NCBI GenBank assembly: GCA_002421645.1
Contig: DIST01000057.1
Span: 1 to 7,912 of the forward strand
Direction of reading: 5' to 3'
Source of the DNA: Flavobacterium sp. UBA6203
GTDB lineage: Bacteria; Bacteroidota; Bacteroidia; Flavobacteriales; Flavobacteriaceae
Length of the DNA stretch: 7,912 nucleotides
The notes under the pieces were generated by a model that had not been told where the DNA came from, made no database searches, and saw only the letters and a program-made list of their open reading frames with translations. This document shows, piece by piece, positions 1 through 5,060 of this stretch. The position numbers and the translations under genes are program-made. Within the stretch, counting starts at the first letter, position 1. Every line of letters begins with the position of its first letter.

Positions 1-1903
1 GACAGTCTTTTCTATGAACTTTAATGCCTTCGTTTATCGTTACAAATCCAAATACTTCATCACCAGGAATTGGATTACAGCATGATGAAAGTTTGTAATC
101 TAATTTGTCTTGCTCTGTTCCAAAAACTAGTAAATCGTATTTTTTACTGATTTCATTTTTGTGAATTTGTTCTGTGTGATTGGATGGTGAACGTTTAATT
201 GTTTTTTTAAAGAAATTTACAAGAGTATTACTTTTTTGAGCTGCATAATCCTTTAATTGTTGATTTTCTATTGCACCAATTCCAGCTCTGTAAAATAAAT
301 CGAGACTAGTTTGTAACTTGAAATAATTTACAAGTTCATTTGTAGTATTTTCGTTAAGAGTAATTTTTAGATGGCGGAGTTTTCGCTCTAATAATTCTTT
401 ACCTTCTTCTGCAATTTTTTTAGTATTTTCGTTTAATACGTTTTTAATTTTATTTTTGGCACGCGAAGTTGTAACGTAATCTAACCATTGAGAAGTTGGT
501 TTTTGATTGACTGAAGTAATAATTTCAACTTGGTCACCGCTATTGAGTACATGATTTAAAGGGACTAATTTTCCATTTACCCGAGTACCCCTAGTTTTTA
601 CTCCAATTTCAGAGTGAATACTAAAAGCAAAATCTAAAGAAGTAGCTCCTTTTGGTAGCGATTTAATTTCGCCTTTTGGAGTGAAGACATAGATTTCTTT
701 GGCATATAAATTTAATTTAAAATCTTCTACAAAATCGACTGCATTAGCCGATGAATTTTCCAATGCTTCTTTAAGTTGATTTAGCCATATTTCTAAACCA
801 TGTTCTTCGGTAGCTCCGTTTTTATATTTGTAATGTGCGGCATATCCTTTTTCTGCAATTTCATCCATTCTTTCACTACGAACTTGAATTTCAACCCAGC
901 GACCTTTTGGTCCCATTACAGTAATGTGTAATGCTTCATAACCAGTTGATTTTGGGGATGAAATCCAATCTCTCAGTCTACTAGGCGATGGGCGATAATG
1001 ATCCGTAACTAATGAATAAATTTTCCATGCCAAGAATTTTTCATCGTGTTGATCTGATTTGTAAATAATTCGAAGAGCAAATTTGTCGTAGACTTCATCA
1101 AATGTTACTCCTTGAACCTTCATTTTTCTACGAATAGAATAAATGGATTTTGGACGACCTTTTATAGTGAATTCAATTCCCTCGTCTGTTAATGATTTGC
1201 TTAAAACATCTGAAATAGTTTTGATGTAAGTATCTTGTTCTTCTTTGGTTTCTTTTATTTTACTAACAATATCATTATAAACTTCAGGTTCTGTATATTT
1301 TAAACCTAAATCTTCTAATTGTGTTTTAATATTATATAAACCTAAACGATGGGCTAGAGGCGCATAAATGTATAATGTTTCTGAAGCAATTTTTGCCTGT
1401 TTGTAATCGGCCATGCTTTCCATAGTTTGCATGTTGTGCAATCTATCTGCAATTTTAATTAGAATTACCCGAACATCATCATTCAATGTCAATAGCATTT
1501 TACGGAAGTTTTCCGCTTGTACTGATATTTCTTGATCGGTTTTAACTTTGGCAATTTTGGTTAAGCCTTCCACTAATTGAGCAATCTTCGGATTGAACAT
1601 TTTTTCAATATCCTGAACCGTAATATCAGTATCTTCTACCACATCATGCATTAAGGCTGCTGCAATGGAAGTTGCTCCCAAACCAATGTCTCTAGCTACA
1701 ATTTTTGCTACAGCAATTGGATGAAAAATATAAGCTTCTCCTGATTTTCTTCTTTGGTCTTTATGAGCATCAACAGCTACATCAAATGCTTTACGAATGA
1801 TTTTTTTATCTTCATCTGTAAGGGTTTGATAACTGATGCGAAGTAATTCTTTATATTCTTGCGCAATGGCTTTGTTTTCGGCTTCTAATTCTAATTCTGT
1901 CAT
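1..1903 (-). CDS. spoT: RelA/SpoT-family bifunctional (p)ppGpp synthetase/hydrolase, 3' end cut by window edge
   Basis: Cytoplasmic enzyme of the stringent response: it makes (p)ppGpp from ATP and GTP/GDP and hydrolyses it. I translated it by hand from the ATG at 1903-1901 (start MTELELEAEN); the frame stays open to position 1, giving 634 residues plus one base. The N-terminal HD hydrolase domain shows H61 in HPIAVA, H86-D87 in ALMHDVVEDT, and D153 in IADRLHNM, all expected metal or catalytic positions. The synthetase domain has RLRDWISSPKSTGYEALH (309-326) and E338 in VEIQVRSERM. The basic RLRD matches the RxKD type of bifunctional enzymes, not the ExDD type of synthetase-only RelA. A TGS domain spans about 404-465 (YVFTPKGE onward). 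A conserved-Cys region has C608-C609 (SSCCNPIPGDE) and C634, the last full codon. The C-terminal ACT domain, roughly 100 residues in relatives, should lie outside the window. The gene is 106 bp downstream of the RNA methyltransferase. The family call is firm; the choice of spoT over relA as a name is convention. Confidence 0.95.
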   Translation of the reverse strand, partial: MTELELEAENKAIAQEYKELLRISYQTLTDEDKKIIRKAFDVAVDAHKDQRRKSGEAYIFHPIAVAKIVARDIGLGATSIAAALMHDVVEDTDITVQDIEKMFNPKIAQLVEGLTKIAKVKTDQEISVQAENFRKMLLTLNDDVRVILIKIADRLHNMQTMESMADYKQAKIASETLYIYAPLAHRLGLYNIKTQLEDLGLKYTEPEVYNDIVSKIKETKEEQDTYIKTISDVLSKSLTDEGIEFTIKGRPKSIYSIRRKMKVQGVTFDEVYDKFALRIIYKSDQHDEKFLAWKIYSLVTDHYRPSPSRLRDWISSPKSTGYEALHITVMGPKGRWVEIQVRSERMDEIAEKGYAAHYKYKNGATEEHGLEIWLNQLKEALENSSANAVDFVEDFKLNLYAKEIYVFTPKGEIKSLPKGATSLDFAFSIHSEIGVKTRGTRVNGKLVPLNHVLNSGDQVEIITSVNQKPTSQWLDYVTTSRAKNKIKNVLNENTKKIAEEGKELLERKLRHLKITLNENTTNELVNYFKLQTSLDLFYRAGIGAIENQQLKDYAAQKSNTLVNFFKKTIKRSPSNHTEQIHKNEISKKYDLLVFGTEQDKLDYKLSSCCNPIPGDEVFGFVTINEGIKVHRKDC

Positions 1904-1921
1904 ACATTTTCTTTAACCAAC

Positions 1922-1952
1922 TAAAAGTAAGTTAATTTTTCTAATTGTGCAA
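1922..1952 (-). promoter_or_regulatory. Possible Bacteroidota-type promoter for the RelA/SpoT gene
   Basis: On the minus strand a TTG (1952-1950) is followed after 20 bases by TACTTTTA (1929-1922), which matches 7 of 8 positions of the flavobacterial -7 consensus TAnnTTTG. The spacing is within the range I recall for Flavobacterium. Transcription would start about a dozen bases before the ATG at 1903, with an A-rich leader (TTAAAGAAAA) instead of a strong Shine-Dalgarno site. The remaining gap, 1953-2009, shows only AT-rich sequence. In such AT-rich DNA this match could be chance. Confidence 0.3.
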
Positions 1953-2009
1953 GAGAGAAAATAGAGAAAAGAATAAAGAACAAAGATTTGAAATTGAATT
2001 TTGAAATAG

Positions 2010-2804
2010 CTATTGAAATTGTCTTTGTCTTTTCGCTTCAAATAGTAAAATAGCGGCTGCAACCGAAACATTCATCGAATCGATTTCGCCTTGCATAGGA
2101 ATGATGATATTTTTGGTGCTTTCGGTTCGCCATTTTTCAGATAAACCAGTGGCTTCTGTTCCCACAACTAAAGCAGTGGGAGTGGTGTAGTTTTGGGTGT
2201 GATATTCGGTTGAATCTTGTAAAGTAGCGGAATAAATATTAATGTTATTTGATTTTAAATAAGCAATAACTTCTTCCGTAGTTCCAATAGCAATTTGTCG
2301 GGTAAACAAACAACCTACGCTAGAGCGAACGATGTTTGGATTGTATAAATCGCTTTTAGGATTGGCGATAATTACGGCATCAATATTAGCGGCATCAGCA
2401 GTTCTTAAAATTGCACCTACGTTTCCAGGTTTTTCCAAAGATTCACCAACTAAAATTAATGGATTTTTAGATAGTTTTAAATCGGATAACTCTAAAGATT
2501 TTGTTTTTGCAATTGCTAAAATGCCTTCGGTAGTATCGCGATATGCTAATTTTTGATAGACTTCTTTTGAAATTTCGATAAGTTCAACTTCGTTAGATTT
2601 TACCAGATTTTTTATTTCTCTTTCTGAAATGATTTCTGGTAAAAATAGAATCGTTTCTAATTCGTAACCACCTTTTAGCGCCAATTCAATTTCGCGTTTT
2701 CCTTCAATTAAAAATGTGCCCGTTTGCTTACGAACTTTTGCTTTTTCCTGCAATTGCACTAACGATTTAATAAACGGATTTTGAACCGAGGTGATTTGTT
2801 TCAT
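2010..2804 (-). CDS. SpoU/TrmH-family RNA 2'-O-ribose methyltransferase
   Basis: Cytoplasmic SAM-dependent methyltransferase of the SPOUT superfamily, expected to methylate a ribose 2'-OH in rRNA or tRNA. The 264 residues fit the usual two-domain layout. An N-terminal L30e-like RNA-binding domain covers about 1-105, with TGTFLIEGKREIELAL as its typical opening. The knotted catalytic domain follows. Motif 1 is EKPGNVGAILRTADAA (124-139), with the conserved N128 and R134. Motif 2 is VVGTEATGLS (213-222). Motif 3 is IPMQGEIDSMNVSVAAAI (235-252), with N245. All family signatures are present, so it should be active. The target nucleotide cannot be read from the sequence; it resembles RlmB and other 23S rRNA methyltransferases of this family, so I give no symbol. 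The ATG at 2804 is favoured because MKQITSVQNPFIK is a typical N-terminus and a promoter-like element lies 41 bp upstream. RelA/SpoT follows downstream. Confidence 0.93.
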   Translation of the reverse strand: MKQITSVQNPFIKSLVQLQEKAKVRKQTGTFLIEGKREIELALKGGYELETILFLPEIISEREIKNLVKSNEVELIEISKEVYQKLAYRDTTEGILAIAKTKSLELSDLKLSKNPLILVGESLEKPGNVGAILRTADAANIDAVIIANPKSDLYNPNIVRSSVGCLFTRQIAIGTTEEVIAYLKSNNINIYSATLQDSTEYHTQNYTTPTALVVGTEATGLSEKWRTESTKNIIIPMQGEIDSMNVSVAAAILLFEAKRQRQFQ

Positions 2805-2844
2805 GTTTTAAGATACATATTTTTTCTACCAACTAACTAAGTAG

Positions 2845-2852
2845 CAAAGGTA
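2845..2852 (-). promoter_or_regulatory. Perfect -7 promoter element upstream of the RNA methyltransferase
   Basis: The minus strand reads TACCTTTG, an exact match to the Bacteroidota/Flavobacterium -7 consensus TAnnTTTG, 41 bp before the ATG at 2804. No TTG is visible 17-23 bases further upstream, where the -33 element should be, so only half of the promoter is supported. It suggests that the methyltransferase has its own promoter rather than being read only from the membrane-protein gene. Confidence 0.5.
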
Positions 2853-2888
2853 ATATTTAATAGATTATTTATATTTTTAAATTAAGAA

Positions 2889-3314
2889 TTACTGAATTAA
2901 AAATATTATTACATATGTTACTAAAATAATTAAAAAGAATGTGACAATGAATATTATTTTTGATAGATAGTCAACAATCTTATTTTTTTTAATAAAAATT
3001 ATTGAAATAATTGTAACAAAAGATGTAAACAACATTAAAATAAAAAAAAATGACGCCCAAGGATTTCCACTCGAATTTAATGAAATGTTACCAAGAACTC
3101 TTATTAGAATTTCATTTAATAACACTAATGTTAATGCTAATGAAATTTTCAAATTGAAATTTTCATTACATAAATTTTTTAATAAAATAATCAAGCTAAT
3201 TGGTATATAAATATATGAAATGGCTCCAATCATGTTTTGAAATTCTATTGATAGGATCCCAAAAGTTAAAACTATTAAAATAGATATTATAGTATTCAAA
3301 TGCTCTTTTATCAT
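2889..3314 (-). CDS. Unrecognised small integral membrane protein (141 aa)
   Basis: I do not recognise this protein. It is almost entirely hydrophobic, with about five likely membrane-spanning segments at residues 7-24, 28-45, 54-74, 87-108 and 118-140. The short polar stretches between them include KNLCNENFN (46-54) and KKNKIVDYLSK (109-119). No catalytic motif, signal peptide or lipobox is seen. The DNA is visibly more AT-rich and A/T-run-rich than the neighbouring genes, partly because of Ile/Phe/Leu/Asn codons, though recent acquisition would look the same. It sits between the repeat cluster at 3332-3377 and the methyltransferase, 84 bp from the latter, with no functional link to either. 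The ATG at 3314 is the first available and is followed by a plausible MIKEH start. No clear promoter is seen. The long open frame and coherent helix pattern support a real gene; its role is unknown. Confidence 0.65.
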   Translation of the reverse strand: MIKEHLNTIISILIVLTFGILSIEFQNMIGAISYIYIPISLIILLKNLCNENFNLKISLALTLVLLNEILIRVLGNISLNSSGNPWASFFFILMLFTSFVTIISIIFIKKNKIVDYLSKIIFIVTFFLIILVTYVIIFLIQ

Positions 3315-3331
3315 GAAAGTGTCATTATTTT

Positions 3332-3377
3332 AAAGCCACAAAGTTTAAATTCCTTCGTGGCTTTGGGTCTTTGTGGC
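3332..3377. repeat. GCCACAAAG inverted-repeat cluster, possible hairpin terminator
   Basis: Three copies of one unit lie in 46 bp: AAAGCCACAAAG (3332-3343), its inverted copy CTTCGTGGCTTT (3353-3364, one mismatch that pairs as G-U when transcribed leftward), and a second inverted copy CTTTGTGGC (3369-3377, perfect over 9 bases). The first can pair with either of the others, giving a 12-bp stem with a 9-base loop or a 9-bp stem with a longer loop. It lies just past the TAG of the amidohydrolase (3385-3383), a good place for a terminator. However, no T-run follows the stem in the direction of transcription, so intrinsic termination is uncertain. It may instead be a dispersed intergenic repeat. 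Confidence 0.6.
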
Positions 3378-3382
3378 AAAAA

Positions 3383-4678
3383 CTATTTTTTTTGTTGTTC
3401 GAATTTTCCTTTGTAGCGTTGGTACAATTCGGTATGGTGACTTTCTAAACTGATTTGTCTTCCATCAATAAATGCGAATGAAATGACATTGGTTTTCATA
3501 TCTAAAGCATCGCCTTCAGAAATAAATAAAGTAGCACTTTTACCTGATTCTAACGTTCCGTATTGCTTATTGATTCCTAAAATTTTAGCGGAATTTCCAG
3601 TGATTAATTGTAACGCTTGTTCTTTTGTTAATCCCCAAGCGGCACAAGTTCCGGCATAAAATGGTAAGTTTCTTGTTTGCATACGTTCCATGTCGCCTGC
3701 ATTTTGTAATGCAACTAAAACGCCTGCATCGACTAATAATTTAGCATTTTTGTATGGTAAATTTACATCTTCATCTTCTAATAAAGGTAAATCGTGAACG
3801 CGTTTTAATAAAACAGAAACGTTATTCTCTTTTAATAAATTTGCCACTTTGAATGCGTAATAACCACCAACAATTACCATGTTTTTGATGTTGTTTTTCT
3901 TTTTAAATAAAACGGCATCGATGATTTCTTTTTCACCATTAGCGTTTACAAATAAGGTTTTCTCACCCGATTGTAAACCTTTCATGGCTTCGTAAGGAAT
4001 ATCTTTTTTCGCATTTTTACTTCCCAAATAAGCAAAAGCATTGTGGAAATACTCTTGAATTGCTTTTACTTGTGGATCGTAATTTTTGTTCATTTCAATT
4101 CCGCCTGGTTCTGCCCACCATCCTGCTCTTGAGTAGCTTCTTGGCCAGTTTAAGTGAATTCCGTCATCCGTTTTAATGGAAGCGTCTTCCCAGTTCCAAG
4201 CATCTAACTGAACAATTGATGAAGTACCAGCAATTCTTCCCCCTCGAGGTGTAATTTGTGCTAATAAAACGCCATTTGGACGTGTAGTTTCTACTAATTT
4301 AGATTCAGCGTTATACGCAATAATGCTTCTTACGTGTGGATTGAATTCTCCAATTTCACTTTCGTCATCTGAAGCTCTTACCGCATCAATTTCTACTAAA
4401 CCTAACGTTGAATTTGGTGCAATGAATCCTGGGTAAACATGTTTTCCAGAAGCATCAATCACAATATCGTGTTTGGCTGGTTTCATAACTTTTGCATCAC
4501 CAATATTGGCAATTTTTCCATCAATAATTGAAATTAAACTGTTTTCAATAACTTGTCCGTTTCCTAAATGCGCTTTGGCACCTAAGATTAAAATCGATTT
4601 GCTTTGTTTTGGCGCTGGAGTTTGTTGCGCAAACCCAAACAAAGAAATAATACAAAGAATGAATGTTATTTTTTTCAT
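3383..4678 (-). CDS. Secreted amidohydrolase-fold protein lacking the usual metal ligands
   Basis: A 431-residue protein of the imidazolonepropionase-like amidohydrolase group (COG1228 type). Residues 1-18 form a Sec signal peptide (MKKITFILCIISLFGFAQQ, likely cut after FA), so the protein is exported. The small beta domain typical of the fold is seen at 28-83 (SILILGAKAH, ENSLISIIDGKIANIG, IDASGKHVYPGF) and again at the C-terminus (NSAKILGINKQYGTLESGKSA, then FIDGRQI). The first metal motif is expected right after the PGF at 83-85 as HxH. Here the sequence is IAPNSTLGLVEID, with no histidine. The late catalytic Asp region reads LQNAGDMERMQ, not the usual SDD-type motif. It is therefore probably inactive or works without the classical binuclear centre. 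The same layout recurs in the N-terminal module of the upstream large gene. Together they look like a paired system, now separated by 382 bp holding an insertion. The substrate is unknown. Confidence 0.88.
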   Translation of the reverse strand: MKKITFILCIISLFGFAQQTPAPKQSKSILILGAKAHLGNGQVIENSLISIIDGKIANIGDAKVMKPAKHDIVIDASGKHVYPGFIAPNSTLGLVEIDAVRASDDESEIGEFNPHVRSIIAYNAESKLVETTRPNGVLLAQITPRGGRIAGTSSIVQLDAWNWEDASIKTDDGIHLNWPRSYSRAGWWAEPGGIEMNKNYDPQVKAIQEYFHNAFAYLGSKNAKKDIPYEAMKGLQSGEKTLFVNANGEKEIIDAVLFKKKNNIKNMVIVGGYYAFKVANLLKENNVSVLLKRVHDLPLLEDEDVNLPYKNAKLLVDAGVLVALQNAGDMERMQTRNLPFYAGTCAAWGLTKEQALQLITGNSAKILGINKQYGTLESGKSATLFISEGDALDMKTNVISFAFIDGRQISLESHHTELYQRYKGKFEQQKK

Positions 4679-4711
4679 TTATATATCTTTTTAATTTTAT
4701 TAAAATAGTAA

Positions 4712-4738
4712 AACTAACTAAGTATAACTCTAAACTTA
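4712..4738 (-). promoter_or_regulatory. Weak promoter-like stretch before the 431-aa amidohydrolase
   Basis: The minus strand reads TAAGTTTA (4738-4731), 7 of 8 matches to TAnnTTTG, followed by TACTTAGTTAGTT (4724-4712). The identical 13-mer occurs at 2843-2831, directly after the perfect -7 element of the methyltransferase. Both lie about 27-34 bases before a start codon. No -33 TTG is visible. The remainder of 4679-4747 is AT-rich with no other signal. This could be a leader element or a chance AT-rich match. Confidence 0.25.
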
Positions 4739-4973
4739 ATTAGAAGGATTGTCCCCTTGAGGGGACTTTAGGGGTGTTTTTAATCTTTCAATTTCTTGTT
4801 CCAATGAAAGTAAAACGGAAAATAAATTTTGTTTTACATCATTATCATTAAATCTTAAAAAATGAACACCTAATTTTTCTAATTCACCTTGTCTAAATCT
4901 GTCGTATTCATAGCTCTCTTGCAAAATCTTTTAAATGTGACTTATATGGTATGATTTTATTTTTCATGAACAT
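4736..4973 (-). pseudogene. Remnant of a DUF559 (endonuclease-like) gene with the middle deleted and frame shifted
   Basis: Two pieces of one gene are joined in different frames. The N-terminal piece starts at the ATG at 4973 (or the in-frame ATG at 4967), reads MKNKIIPYKSHLKDFAREL, and stops at TGA (4910-4908). The opening MKNKIIPY..LK..AR is typical of Bacteroidota DUF559 proteins. The C-terminal piece, in another frame, covers about 4924-4736: SYEYDRFRQGELEKLGVHFL then RFNDNDVKQNLFSVL. This matches the end of the DUF559/Vsr-like fold (ELEKLG..FLRF...DV..N...VL). About 60 residues between them are missing, including the region where family members carry the acidic nuclease residues, so no active protein is expected. 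The last residues (TPLKSPQGDN) are encoded by the left repeat arm at 4748-4777. A 62-residue open frame here starts only with TTG and is preceded by an in-frame stop at 4933-4931, so it should not be called as a gene. Confidence 0.75.
4748..4777 (+). repeat. Left 30-bp arm of the inverted repeat
   Basis: This arm matches the reverse complement of 4978-5007 at every base. It contains a near-perfect palindrome, GTCCCCTTGAGGGGAC (4751-4766, all but the central two bases pair), followed by TTTAGGGGTGT, which gives a third C4/G4 block and alternative folds. Similarity ends abruptly after 4777. These G/C-rich blocks stand out against the AT-rich surroundings, as REP-type repeats do. Arms of this CCCCTAAAG/CCCCTCAAGGGG kind are, from memory, frequent in flavobacterial intergenic regions. 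Confidence 0.9.
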
Positions 4974-4977
4974 TTTT

Positions 4978-5007
4978 ACACCCCTAAAGTCCCCTCAAGG
5001 GGACAAT
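4978..5007 (-). repeat. Right 30-bp arm of the inverted repeat
   Basis: Exact inverted copy of 4748-4777, with the same internal palindrome at 4989-5004. In the direction of transcription it comes after the stop of the large amidohydrolase (5063-5061), with a 53-bp AT-rich spacer (5008-5060) that holds nothing else recognisable. The hairpin is followed on the minus strand by only three T, so it would be a weak intrinsic terminator at best. It may still affect read-through between the amidohydrolase genes. Confidence 0.9.
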
Positions 5008-5060
5008 TGTTCGAATGAAATCTATTGTTTTACTTTTTCGTTAGAAATTAAACGTTTTGA

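Larger units (their letters stand above)
4748..5007. mobile_element. 260-bp MITE-like element with 30-bp perfect inverted repeats around a DUF559 remnant
   Basis: Two identical 30-bp arms in inverted orientation (4748-4777 and 4978-5007) bound 200 bp that consist of DUF559 gene fragments. The right arm ends four bases before the ATG at 4973, and the left arm lies inside the frame of the C-terminal fragment, so the arms fit the gene tightly. The element lies between the two amidohydrolase genes. Removing it would leave about 122 bp between them. There is no transposase, and I see no clear target-site duplication in the flanks. My reading is a non-autonomous, internally deleted copy of a larger repeat-DUF559-repeat unit. 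The mobility of such units is inference. Confidence 0.6.

Noticed and set aside
1983..2017. Repeated TTGAAAT-like words and the AATAGCTATT palindrome at the end of the methyltransferase gene
   Set aside because: They are short, AT-rich and partly inside the coding end. No stable stem with a T-run forms, so neither a terminator nor a repeat element is supported.
2332..2556. Plus-strand frame of 74 codons
   Set aside because: It is fully antisense to the well-supported RNA methyltransferase and shows no recognisable domain.
4748..4777. Left arm as a rho-independent terminator for the minus strand
   Set aside because: The hairpin is strong, but in the minus-strand direction it is followed by ACAATCC instead of a T-run. 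It also lies upstream, not downstream, of the amidohydrolase it would have to terminate.
4736..4924. 62-residue open frame as an independent small gene
   Set aside because: Its first codon is TTG, an in-frame stop lies just upstream, the content is only the C-terminal part of a DUF559 protein, and its tail is encoded by the repeat arm. It is annotated as part of a pseudogene.
4740..5015. Target-site duplication flanking the inverted-repeat element
   Set aside because: The bases outside the arms (TTAGAAGG on the left, TGTTCGAA on the right) do not match as a direct repeat, so no duplication can be claimed.
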